A stretch of 21,492 nt of DNA from Christensenellaceae bacterium (GTDB lineage Bacteria; Bacillota; Clostridia; Christensenellales; CAAEEZ01): contig JAHHUG010000015.1 of the NCBI GenBank assembly GCA_020024085.1, positions 1-21,492 on the forward strand, written 5' to 3'. The notes under the pieces are model-generated. The model did not search any database. It was not told the origin of the DNA and saw only the letters and a list, made by a program, of their open reading frames with translations. Shown one piece after another: positions 14,518-21,492 of the stretch. Both the position numbers and the translations under genes were made by a program. Numbering within the stretch: position 1 is the first letter of the stretch; the number at the start of each line of letters is the position of its first letter.

Positions 14518-17205
14518 ATGGCTTTAAACAAAAAATTGGTAAAACTTTGTAAAATGATTGGAGGTTTACCAGGTGCTGTAAACAAAATTGATGAGAATGC
14601 CCCAGAATACTATTCAATGGTTGGTTGGATTACCGACGAAATGCTTGATATGGGACTTCTACTTGGTTTAAGAAAGCCAAGAACAGTAGAAGAAATGTCA
14701 AAAAAATCTGGAAAATCTTTTGAAGAAACAAAGAAAATCCTAGATGAAATGGCTTGGTATGGTCTAGTTAAAGTTTGGTTTAATGAAGAAGTAGGTTGCG
14801 ATACCTATATGATTCAAATCTTTGCACCAGGCACACTAGAAATGCTAGTTGGTAACACCGAAAACGTTACAAAACACCCAGAAATCGGTAAGGCTTTTGA
14901 GCAATATACTCGTGAAAGAGTAAGAATGCTTGCTGCAAATCTACCAATGGGTACTTCTATGATGAGAGTTATCCCTATTGAGTCTGCTCTTGAGGGTGTT
15001 GAGGGTGTATCTGAATTTGAAAGAATTTCTTACTACCTAAACAAGTACAACAAATTCTCTGTTTCTGCTTGTTCTTGTAGAAGGTCTCGTAGACTTTTAG
15101 GCGAAGGTTGTGGACACTTGGAAGATGATATGTGTGTTCAAATCGGTAGTGGTGCTGAATACTATATCCGTACCGGTAAAGCTAGAGAAATCACTCGTGA
15201 GGAAGCTCTTGCTATCTTCAAGAAAGCTGAAGAAAACGGCTTAATGCACCAAGTCCCTAACCTAGAGGGTAAAGGTGAAACTGTTGCTATTTGTAACTGT
15301 TGTAGTTGTTCTTGCTTCGCTATGAGAATCGGTACTTACTACGGTGCATTTGATGCTATCCGTTCAAACTATACTGCTGAAGTTAAGACTGAAAACTGTG
15401 TTGCTTGTGGACAATGTGTTGAAAACTGCCCTACAAACGCATTACAATTAGGTCAAAAACTTTGCACAAAAACTCCACTTCCAAACGATAACAATTATCC
15501 AAAACTTCGTGACCATAAATGTACTGAAGATACTTGGAATAAAGAATATAGAACAAACAGAAAAGATGAAGTTTCTACTGGTACTGCTCCATGTAAGGCT
15601 GAATGTCCTGCACACATTGCTGTTCAAGGTTATATTAAGCTTGCTGCTCAAGGTAGATATACCGAAGCTTTAGAGCTTATCAAAAAGGAAAACCCATTAC
15701 CAGCAGTTTGTGGTAGAATTTGCCCTCACAAGTGCGAAGATGCTTGTACTCGTGGTTCTATTGATAACCCTATCGCTATTGATGAAATCAAGAAGTTCAT
15801 TGCTGATAAGGATATGGACGCTTCTACAAGATTTATCCCTAAAAAGAGACACGATTATAGCATGAAGAAGTTGGCTATTATCGGTTCTGGTCCTGCTGGA
15901 CTAAGCTGTGCTTACTATCTTGCTCTTGATGGATATTCAATCACTGTATTTGAAAAAGAAGAAAAACTTGGTGGTATGCTTACCCTTGGTATCCCTTCAT
16001 TTAGACTTGAGAAAAATGTTATCGAGGCAGAAATTGATGTTCTTCGTGAAATGGGCGTTGAGTTCAAGACTGGCGTTGAAGTTGGTAAAGATATCTCTAT
16101 CCAAGAATTAAGAGAACAAGGTTATAATGGATTCTATCTTGCTATTGGTGCTCAAGGTGGTAGAAAACTTAACATTGAAGGCGAAGATGCTGAAGGCGTT
16201 ATCGCTGGTGTTGACTTCCTAAAGAGTGTTGCTCTTGATAGACCTACAAAGTTAAATGGTAATGTTGTAGTTATCGGTGGTGGTAATGTTGCTATTGATG
16301 TAGCTAGAACTGCTGTTAGAACTGGTGCTAGTGCTGTTAATATGTTCTGCCTAGAGGCTAGAAACGAAATGCCTGCTCTTAATGAGGAAATCGAAGAAGC
16401 TGAAGCTGAAGAAATTAAGATTAACAATTCTTGGGGACCAAAGAGAATCGTTGTTGAAAACGGCAAAGTTACTGGTGTTGAGTTCAAGAAATGCTTATCT
16501 GTATTCGATGAAGAACATAGATTTAGTCCTAAATATGACGAGAACGACACAATTATTGTTCCTGCTGACTTTGTACTACTTTCTATCGGTCAATCAATCG
16601 TTTGGGGCGACCTACTAAAAGGTTTGAATATTGAAACAAATAGAAACAATACAATTGTTGCTGATGGCTTTACATACGCTACTGGCGAAAAAGATATCTT
16701 CGCAGGTGGTGACTGTGTTACTGGTCCTAAGTTTGCAATTAACGCTATTGCTTCTGGTAAAGAGGGTGCTATTTCTCTACACCGTTCAGTATGGCCTGGT
16801 CAAAGCCTTGTATTAGGTAGAGATAAGAGACAATATCACGGCTTAGATAAATCTAACCTAGACCTTGAAACAGCAAGCTTTGATTCTACTCCAAGACAAA
16901 GACCTCTTCACATTGCTAAAAATGAGAAATCATTCAAGGATACAAGAGCTACCTTTACTGAGGAACAATTAAAGAAAGAGACAGCTAGATGTCTTGGTTG
17001 TGGTGCTGTTATCGTTGACGAATACAAGTGTGTTGGTTGTGGACAATGTACTACAAAATGTAAATTTGATGCTATTCACCTAAAGAAAACTCGTGATGTA
17101 TATGCTCCAGTTTACGAAAAGTTACCAATCGCTGTTGCAAAGAATGCCGTTAAGAGAACTGCAAGAATTGTTGCAAGACCTATCAAAGATGCTTTTGAAA
17201 AATAA
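14518..17205 (+). CDS. Multi-Fe-S, GltD/NfnB-like FAD and NAD(P)-dependent oxidoreductase
   Basis: An 895-residue soluble fusion. Domains in order: a helical/winged-helix-like N-terminus (about 30-95); a cysteine-rich domain with ACSCRRSRR, EGCGH and DDMC (181-206) and CNCCSCSC (259-266); a 4Fe-4S ferredoxin motif CVACGQCVENCP (about 294-305); a GltD/NfnB-type Fe-S module with CKAEC and CGRICPHKCEDAC (357-410); an FAD Rossmann motif GSGPAGLSCAYYLA (about 454-467); and an NAD(P) Rossmann motif GGGNVAID (about 587-594). The C-terminal ferredoxin has CLGCG and CVGCGQCTTKC (824-849). It should move electrons between NAD(P)H, FAD and several clusters to an unknown partner. It sits between hypB and hypA with its own RBS (AGAGAGG) and strong codon bias. 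No glutamate synthase large subunit or NfnA is present, so it is neither plain GltD nor Nfn. Confidence 0.85.
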   Translation: MALNKKLVKLCKMIGGLPGAVNKIDENAPEYYSMVGWITDEMLDMGLLLGLRKPRTVEEMSKKSGKSFEETKKILDEMAWYGLVKVWFNEEVGCDTYMIQIFAPGTLEMLVGNTENVTKHPEIGKAFEQYTRERVRMLAANLPMGTSMMRVIPIESALEGVEGVSEFERISYYLNKYNKFSVSACSCRRSRRLLGEGCGHLEDDMCVQIGSGAEYYIRTGKAREITREEALAIFKKAEENGLMHQVPNLEGKGETVAICNCCSCSCFAMRIGTYYGAFDAIRSNYTAEVKTENCVACGQCVENCPTNALQLGQKLCTKTPLPNDNNYPKLRDHKCTEDTWNKEYRTNRKDEVSTGTAPCKAECPAHIAVQGYIKLAAQGRYTEALELIKKENPLPAVCGRICPHKCEDACTRGSIDNPIAIDEIKKFIADKDMDASTRFIPKKRHDYSMKKLAIIGSGPAGLSCAYYLALDGYSITVFEKEEKLGGMLTLGIPSFRLEKNVIEAEIDVLREMGVEFKTGVEVGKDISIQELREQGYNGFYLAIGAQGGRKLNIEGEDAEGVIAGVDFLKSVALDRPTKLNGNVVVIGGGNVAIDVARTAVRTGASAVNMFCLEARNEMPALNEEIEEAEAEEIKINNSWGPKRIVVENGKVTGVEFKKCLSVFDEEHRFSPKYDENDTIIVPADFVLLSIGQSIVWGDLLKGLNIETNRNNTIVADGFTYATGEKDIFAGGDCVTGPKFAINAIASGKEGAISLHRSVWPGQSLVLGRDKRQYHGLDKSNLDLETASFDSTPRQRPLHIAKNEKSFKDTRATFTEEQLKKETARCLGCGAVIVDEYKCVGCGQCTTKCKFDAIHLKKTRDVYAPVYEKLPIAVAKNAVKRTARIVARPIKDAFEK

Positions 17206-17216
17206 AGAGGTGTGTA

Positions 17217-17561
17217 ATGCACGAATTAGGTATTATATTTGAAGTAATCAATACTGTTGAAGATATTGCAAAAGAGCAAGGTTTAACAGAAATTGCAAGC
17301 ATCACCCTAGGTGTTGGTGAGGTATCACTAGTTATCCCACAATACCTTCGTGAGTGTTGGCCTGCTGCTGTATATAAACACCCAATGTTTGAAAAAACTG
17401 AACTAAATATCCATGTTATTCCAGGTGAAGCAAAATGCTCAAAATGTGGTACTTACTTCAACATTATTCAAACAGAAGGATATTGTCCAAAATGCAAATC
17501 TTTCGACAAGGAGATTATCTCCGGTAAAGAATTCCTTATCGAAGAAATCTTGGCTTGCTAG
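17217..17561 (+). CDS. hypA: Nickel metallochaperone HypA
   Basis: A 114-residue HypA that carries nickel to the hydrogenase large subunit together with HypB. The N-terminal MHELGI holds the nickel ligand His2 and Glu3. The zinc site is two CxxC pairs, Cys74/Cys77 and Cys90/Cys93. Length is normal. It starts 11 bases after the oxidoreductase stop behind an AGAGGTG RBS and ends the operon before a strong terminator. HypC, D, E and F, needed to build the Fe(CN)2CO centre, are not in this window. They may lie elsewhere, or HypAB may serve a different nickel enzyme. Confidence 0.95.
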   Translation: MHELGIIFEVINTVEDIAKEQGLTEIASITLGVGEVSLVIPQYLRECWPAAVYKHPMFEKTELNIHVIPGEAKCSKCGTYFNIIQTEGYCPKCKSFDKEIISGKEFLIEEILAC

Positions 17562-17581
17562 TTTCAAAAACTATAAATTTA

Positions 17582-17609
17582 GAGGGTTGATTTTCAACCC
17601 TCTTTTTTA
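17582..17609 (+). terminator. Terminator of the hyp operon
   Basis: GAGGGTTGA (17582-17590) pairs with TCAACCCTC (17594-17602), loop TTT, followed by TTTTTT. It is a strong intrinsic terminator 20 bases after hypA. Confidence 0.93.
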
Positions 17610-17612
17610 TAC

Positions 17613-17639
17613 AAAAAAAGTAGGAGTTAATCCTACTTT
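17613..17639 (-). terminator. Terminator for the convergent membrane protein gene
   Basis: AAAGTAGGA and TCCTACTTT (17617-17639) form a hairpin followed by a seven-base T-run on the minus strand. It faces the hyp terminator, about 100 bases past the stop of the minus-strand gene. Confidence 0.8.
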
Positions 17640-17738
17640 ATTTAGTAATATATTCAATTTATGCTTTTATAGTATCAAATTCGCATTATAAACTGTCGAT
17701 TTTGATATCTTAAATAATTCTATTTATAATTATATTTG

Positions 17739-18545
17739 CTATTTTGTTATGTTTATTTCTTCATTATCTTGCTTATCATTAGTACAGTCCACGCCATCAA
17801 CAATAGGTACATCTTCCTTTTTATCAGCTGGATTATCTACTATATTAGAGCTATTATTTTGAGTTTGTTCATTATTTTCACAAGTTAAATTTGCTGTTTT
17901 ATCAGCATTACTTTCGCTTGAAACTTGCTTATTTTCCTTCTTCTTTTTAATAAGTTTATATAATAAAATAGCAAATACAATAGGTACACAAATCAAGAAA
18001 ATAACCGTAATTATATAAGCATTATCTCCTAAAAGCAAACTCATTGCAAGGATTAGTCCACCTGCTGTCATATTACCTAATGAGATTACTAAAAATGATA
18101 TAACTGGATTTAGATTCATAAATACTGCAACAGCAGAACCCGTCCAATAACCTGTTAATGGAAGAGGTGCAGCTACAAAAAGATATAATGCAATGTACTT
18201 TAGTACCACATTAGATTTCTTCTTTACAATCTTACCACTCTCAACCTTTTGTGCCTTTTCGTAAAAATAGCCATTTAGTGCTTTGCCAAAATTACCAAAA
18301 ATTTTACTTTTGCACATCCATTTTATTACTGCCTTCAACAAGAATAATATGATAGGGGTAATTGTTAAGCTTGCAAGTATTGAATATCCAAAACTTTCTG
18401 CAGGCATCATACCAAGTTGCATACCAACCGGAATACCACCCCTTACCTCAACTATTGGAAGCATTGACATAAGATATACTACTAATGGATTAGAACCGAA
18501 TGCAGTAGCAATACTTTGTGCCATATTATATATAAAATTATCCAT
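17739..18545 (-). CDS. Small multi-drug export family membrane protein with charged tail
   Basis: With the start at 18545 the protein has 268 residues; a TTG seven codons upstream lacks an RBS, whereas AGAGAGG sits five bases before this ATG. The motif LPIVEVRGGIPVGMQLG (about residues 29-45) is typical of the Sm_multidrug_ex family (PF06695). Several hydrophobic helices follow, around residues 50-72, 112-132, 142-165 and 170-193. The family name is historical and its transport function is poorly supported. After the last helix and KKKKEN comes a hydrophilic tail of about 65 residues rich in Asn, Asp, Glu and Gln, with no motif, probably disordered and cytosolic. The tail is longer than usual for the family (recollection). 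Confidence 0.85.
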   Translation of the reverse strand: MDNFIYNMAQSIATAFGSNPLVVYLMSMLPIVEVRGGIPVGMQLGMMPAESFGYSILASLTITPIILFLLKAVIKWMCKSKIFGNFGKALNGYFYEKAQKVESGKIVKKKSNVVLKYIALYLFVAAPLPLTGYWTGSAVAVFMNLNPVISFLVISLGNMTAGGLILAMSLLLGDNAYIITVIFLICVPIVFAILLYKLIKKKKENKQVSSESNADKTANLTCENNEQTQNNSSNIVDNPADKKEDVPIVDGVDCTNDKQDNEEINITK

Positions 18546-18569
18546 TAAAACCTCTCTTTTTACCAAATA

Positions 18570-18598
18570 ATTTTACTTTGTTTTATTAGTATTGTCAA
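18570..18598 (-). promoter_or_regulatory. Promoter of the small multi-drug export gene
   Basis: A consensus -35 TTGACA at 18598-18593 and -10 TAAAAT at 18575-18570 are 17 bases apart on the minus strand. The layout is the same as the gatC promoter. The start codon lies 25 bases downstream. Confidence 0.82.
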
Positions 18599-18622
18599 GA
18601 AATATTATTTTAATTAATTACA

Positions 18623-19615
18623 TTATAGATACAATTCCAAATTTTTATGTAAAAAGTCTACATACTCGTTTTTAACTTTTTGTGGAAATGCAATTTCAAT
18701 TTCGCCACCAAAAATTGTAAGCCAAGCAAAGAATGTAGGACTAACCTCAACATCTGCTCTAATTACAAAATATTCATCAGTTTTTTTAGTGATAATTTTT
18801 TCCTTGCCAAATTTATCATTGATTACTTCGGTCATTTTTAGGCTATTTTGCACCTTTAGGTCAACTTTTTCCTTTTTGCCACCTAGCATACCAAACAAAC
18901 CATTAACATACTTTTTTACATTTTGCTCCTTTTCGCAAGGTTTATGTGTTTTGTTCTCCTCACTTATAACAACATTATCCATTCTATCCACACGATATGA
19001 TGATAGTTCTGGGTGCTTGTCGCTATAACAAATCAAATAATATTTATTATCCGAAATGGTTAATTTTACTGGGTTTATTACATATACTGCACCATCTTTA
19101 CGATATACTCTGTTGCCATCAATATCGGTATCAAAATACTTAAATTCTATTTTCTTACCCTTTTGGATAGCCTTTTCAACTGCATCAATAGTATAGTAAA
19201 TCTTCTCATTTGTCTTTTTTAGTTCATTATGATTAAGTACCTCACGAGACAAAACTTCAGCCTTATAGCTGCCTGCAAGATTAGCAAGTTTGGTTGTTAA
19301 TTCCTCACTTTTTTTCTCGGTGATAAAGTTTGCACAGCCCACTGCATCAATTAATATTTTAAGCTCTGGAACATCAAATTTCCTCTCAACTACATAGTAC
19401 TCGTTTTGTTTCTTTCTCACTTGCATTACTTCGTAGCCGTATTCGTTTAGCGTTTTGATATCATCATAAAGTGCCTTTCTTGCACAATCAATACCCTCAT
19501 CTTTTAACCTTCTAATTATTTCAGTAGTAGAGATAGTATTTTCCTCATCACTGTACATTGAAAGTATTTCCAAAATTTTGATTATCTTAATTTTTTGATT
19601 ATTCCCTTTTGCCAT
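18623..19615 (-). CDS. WYL-domain transcriptional regulator
   Basis: A 330-residue regulator. An N-terminal winged helix (about 10-65, with STTEIIRRLKDEGI and RKALYDDIKTLNEYGYEV) is of the DeoR/HTH_11 type that precedes WYL domains. The central WYL domain (about 155-225) contains IEFKYFDTD, YVINPVKLTISDNKYYLICY and YRVDRMD, the conserved basic and aromatic positions of this ligand-sensing fold. The C-terminal WCX-like part has the usual VEVSPTFFAWLTIFG. WYL domains bind nucleotides, nucleic acid or other small ligands. No operon partner is adjacent. The start has the RBS GTGAGG seven bases before the ATG. Its targets are not evident. Confidence 0.92.
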   Translation of the reverse strand: MAKGNNQKIKIIKILEILSMYSDEENTISTTEIIRRLKDEGIDCARKALYDDIKTLNEYGYEVMQVRKKQNEYYVVERKFDVPELKILIDAVGCANFITEKKSEELTTKLANLAGSYKAEVLSREVLNHNELKKTNEKIYYTIDAVEKAIQKGKKIEFKYFDTDIDGNRVYRKDGAVYVINPVKLTISDNKYYLICYSDKHPELSSYRVDRMDNVVISEENKTHKPCEKEQNVKKYVNGLFGMLGGKKEKVDLKVQNSLKMTEVINDKFGKEKIITKKTDEYFVIRADVEVSPTFFAWLTIFGGEIEIAFPQKVKNEYVDFLHKNLELYL

Positions 19616-19648
19616 AATAACCTCACTTGTCCTATATTTGACACTTTT

Positions 19649-19677
19649 ATTTTATCATAGCAAAAATTAAAAAGCAA
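19649..19677 (-). promoter_or_regulatory. Promoter of the WYL regulator gene
   Basis: On the minus strand an extended -10 TGATAAAAT (19657-19649) is 17 bases from a weak -35 TTGCTT (19677-19672). Confidence 0.55.
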
Positions 19678-19682
19678 TATTC

Positions 19683-20012
19683 CTAATTAAAATAACTTAA
19701 GTCTACAAACTCTGGGCAATAACTTGTAGATGTAACTTTGTAAAATGGTAAATTTTCAATATTCATATTGCAAAAGTTGGATAATAATCTATTTGATATT
19801 TGTTTTTTGTCGTTTGCAACCCTCAAATTTTGTTTGTAGCTATCCTTTGAAAGTTCTCTTGTATAAAACTTGAACTCCCCAATTTCAGTTATCTCCAAAA
19901 AATCCATTACCTTTGCAACAGCACTACTTTTGTCCATTGCCTGTATGAAAAATCTTCCTTCATAATGGCTATTCATATTTGACGCAATTACTAAAATTTC
20001 GTAATATAACAT
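19683..20012 (-). CDS. Hypothetical 109-residue protein
   Basis: A small soluble protein that I do not recognise. It starts MLYYEILVIA, has FFIQAMDKSSAVAKVMDFL near residues 21-39, which resembles a strand-helix unit, and ends CPEFVDLSYFN. No signal peptide, membrane segment or catalytic motif is visible. The start is supported by a good RBS, AGAGGTGGGA, four bases or so before the ATG. TAAAAT with TTTACT 17 bases upstream gives a plausible promoter near 20043-20071. It precedes the WYL regulator gene on the same strand with a 67-base gap, so co-transcription is possible. Confidence 0.7.
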   Translation of the reverse strand: MLYYEILVIASNMNSHYEGRFFIQAMDKSSAVAKVMDFLEITEIGEFKFYTRELSKDSYKQNLRVANDKKQISNRLLSNFCNMNIENLPFYKVTSTSYCPEFVDLSYFN

Positions 20013-20071
20013 GTCCCACCTCTTTTGTATTTTGTACCTCTATTTTACAATTTTATGTGGGGCTAGTAAAT

Positions 20072-20232
20072 ATTGATATGTGTAATAAATGATACATATT
20101 ACCAGTGTTCTATCTGCAAAATTTCCCTAAAACCACTATATATAAGCCTGCTATTAACAATTACGGTGCTAGAAGAAATTTAAAATTTATACGCCAAAAA
20201 TTAAACTATTTTAATATTTAATATGTTTCCTA
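20072..20232. other. AT-rich intergenic stretch, nothing recognised
   Basis: Between the two divergent promoters I see no open frame with an RBS, no RNA gene and only short six-base inverted repeats. Confidence 0.45.
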
Positions 20233-20261
20233 TTGCATTTTAACCGTATCCGTAATATAAT
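20233..20261 (+). promoter_or_regulatory. Promoter of the 230-residue membrane protein gene
   Basis: -35 TTGCAT (20233-20238) and a consensus -10 TATAAT (20256-20261) are 17 bases apart. The leader is about 58 bases. It contains a GGG-GAAA-CCC tetraloop (20303-20312), whose CCT could alternatively pair with the AGG of the RBS at 20320-20322. Confidence 0.7.
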
Positions 20262-20326
20262 ATACATACTATATGGGATAATGTTCCTAAATAAAAATTT
20301 ACGGGGAAACCCTATTCGGAGGATTT

Positions 20327-21019
20327 ATGGCAAAGAAAAAGGCTGCTAAGAAAAATGGTGGCAAATTTGGTATGATTACATCAATCATAACACTTGTATT
20401 ATCTGTACTATGCTTTGTATTTCTAGCTACACCAGTTGTAAAAACAGTTACAACATTAACAGTATTTGGTAGCACTACTACAAAAGTAGAACAAAAAACA
20501 GGTTATGAATATACCGACTATTATTTTGAAAAAGTAGATGCAAAAAATGAAAACGGCGAAAAAGTTCAAATCACTCGTTTAGAGAAACAACATAGAGAAG
20601 TTAAAGAACTTCAAGATAAAATTAAAAATAGTTCACTAAGCGAAGAAAAGAAGAAGGAAATTCAAAACGAAATTAAAGCTGAATCTGCTCCAATTAGAAT
20701 TTGTGATACAATTATCGCAGTAGAAGTTATTGCAGCTATTGCTTTGGTTGCTTCTTTTGTAGCTTTAATCTTATTCGCAGTTAAAAAGAATGGTGCTGCA
20801 GGTGCATTAAATATCGTTGCAATACTTGGTATGTTAGCTGTCTTCATTTCAGCATGCATTATGCAAGCTGAAGTTAACAATTACTTCAAGTTTGAATATT
20901 CAGCTGATGATTTACTAAACATCAAGACATCTTCAATTGCTCCAGCACTTGTACTTACTGTATCACTAATCGGCACACTTGTTGGTGGTATTTTTACCGT
21001 ACTTGATAAAAAGAAATAA
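20327..21019 (+). CDS. Unknown four-helix membrane protein with coiled-coil-like loop
   Basis: A 230-residue protein that I do not recognise. A lysine-rich start (MAKKKAAKKNGGK) is followed by a first transmembrane segment at about 14-37. A polar stretch of some 85 residues (38-122) carries a strongly charged helix, RLEKQHREVKELQDKIKNSS and onward to about 120, likely a coiled coil. Three more hydrophobic segments follow at about 127-152, 156-175 and 200-223, ending in a basic tail (LDKKK). Positive ends inside would place the charged loop outside the cell. RBS CGGAGGA is strong. It is a single-gene transcript with its own promoter and terminator. The codon use resembles well-expressed genes. 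Confidence 0.8.
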   Translation: MAKKKAAKKNGGKFGMITSIITLVLSVLCFVFLATPVVKTVTTLTVFGSTTTKVEQKTGYEYTDYYFEKVDAKNENGEKVQITRLEKQHREVKELQDKIKNSSLSEEKKKEIQNEIKAESAPIRICDTIIAVEVIAAIALVASFVALILFAVKKNGAAGALNIVAILGMLAVFISACIMQAEVNNYFKFEYSADDLLNIKTSSIAPALVLTVSLIGTLVGGIFTVLDKKK

Positions 21020-21039
21020 GCACTTTGCTTAATACATAA

Positions 21040-21066
21040 AAGCATCTAGAAATAGATGCTTTTTTT
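21040..21066 (+). terminator. Terminator of the membrane protein gene
   Basis: AGCATCTA (21041-21048) and TAGATGCT (21053-21060) with a GAAA loop are followed by six T. It lies about 20 bases after the stop. Confidence 0.9.
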
Positions 21067-21394
21067 ATTTTAAATTATTAATATTTTAAGGTTATTAATA
21101 TGTTGAAAACCTCTATTTTCAGGTTATCAATGCGTTAATGGTTTTATGATTATAAATATATTAAATGTTTTATTTTAATTACTATCATATAGGTTTGTAT
21201 ATTAAACTACAACCGAAATAAGTTAATCATAATAAGTATATCTTACCTATTTATTTTAATCATTTGCATATAAAATCATATTGCATACATATGCTATTAT
21301 ATCCTTGCAAAACCCATATTATAGGCTATACCATAGTGGTTGTATAAATTATATATAGAAAACATTATTGGGCTTATAGGCTAATTTTTCTAAT
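21067..21394. other. AT-rich intergenic stretch, nothing certain
   Basis: A weak direct repeat (AGGTTAT-AAT--GTT at 21089-21104 and 21121-21136) is the only structure noted. No gene, RNA or palindrome is supported. Both flanking genes end towards it, so no promoter is expected. Confidence 0.4.
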
Positions 21395-21422
21395 AAAAAA
21401 GAGTATCAAAAGATACTCTTTT
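21395..21422 (-). terminator. Terminator of the edge gene
   Basis: AAAGAGTATC and GATACTCTTT (within 21397-21422) with an AAAA loop continue into a T-run on the minus strand, five bases past the stop codon of the gene at the window end. Confidence 0.85.
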
Positions 21423-21426
21423 AATA

Positions 21427-21492
21427 TTATTGTTTTTTCTCCTCGATATACAATTCCGGAGCATTTGAACTATACATTACCGAAGCAGTAGG
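21427..21492 (-). CDS. C-terminal end of an unknown protein, cut by window edge
   Basis: On the minus strand 21 codons are open from the edge to a TAA at 21429-21427, ending ELYIEEKKQ. The frame is supported by the terminator placed immediately after the stop. The fragment is too short to assign a family. Confidence 0.55.
   Translation of the reverse strand, partial: PTASVMYSSNAPELYIEEKKQ

Noticed and set aside
14127..14585. Minus-strand open frame of 152 codons opposite hypB
   Set aside because: It runs antisense to hypB and the start of the oxidoreductase, both of which have clear family motifs. It has no promoter or RBS.
16152..16550. Minus-strand open frame of 132 codons inside the oxidoreductase
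   Set aside because: It is a shadow of the Rossmann-domain coding sequence, with no RBS and no recognisable domain.
14518..17205. Calling the 895-residue protein glutamate synthase small subunit (gltD) or NfnB
   Set aside because: Only the central half matches GltD/NfnB. The extra N- and C-terminal cluster domains, the missing partner subunits and the hyp neighbours make either name misleading.
21089..21136. Imperfect 16-base direct repeat, 32 bases apart
   Set aside because: Only two units with four mismatches in AT-rich DNA, too weak for a repeat array or an iteron-type origin.

Overview
The window looks like a chromosomal segment of a low-GC (roughly 30-35% by eye), strictly bacterial genome of the Firmicutes/Clostridia type. 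Supporting signs are AGGAGG-like ribosome binding sites, TTGACA/TATAAT promoters, short hairpins followed by T-runs as terminators, a complete gatCAB operon, HypA/HypB, a WYL regulator and host-glycan enzymes. An uncultured gut clostridium is my best guess. This is inference; no rRNA, tRNA or other phylogenetic marker beyond gatCAB is present. I saw no phage, IS element, CRISPR array or tRNA.

Region 1 (1-5571, minus strand) reads as one operon. From its promoter side it holds a heavily deleted GH95 (alpha-fucosidase family) pseudogene, an intact GH110-type beta-helix alpha-galactosidase, an SDR oxidoreductase, a NahK-like sugar kinase, a TPR protein and a DUF4037 nucleotidyltransferase-like protein cut by the window edge. 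The GH set points to fucosylated/galactosylated host glycans of the blood-group type, handled inside the cell because the GH110 protein has no signal peptide. The fucosidase arm has been lost.

Region 2 (5639-8548) holds a DUF421 membrane protein and a thioredoxin on the plus strand, then a SAM methyltransferase and an MBL-fold hydrolase on the minus strand.

Region 3 (8585-11762, minus) is gatC-gatA-gatB with TAATG stop/start overlaps, its own promoter and a terminator. GatB and GatC look normal. GatA keeps the nucleophilic serine but lacks the catalytic lysine (Ala instead) and the bridging cis-serine (Cys instead), so its glutaminase activity is doubtful.

Region 4 (11763-13435) has a structured non-coding stretch and two orphan HExxH metalloprotease-like genes on the minus strand.

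Region 5 (13725-17610, plus) is a tight operon hypB - 895-residue Fe-S/flavin oxidoreductase - hypA with a strong promoter and terminator. No hydrogenase gene is in view. This nickel-chaperone/redox module is the best candidate here for an undescribed system.

Region 6 (17611-21492) contains a small-multidrug-export family membrane protein, a WYL regulator and an unknown 109-residue protein (minus), an unknown four-helix membrane protein (plus), and the last 21 codons of a further minus-strand gene.
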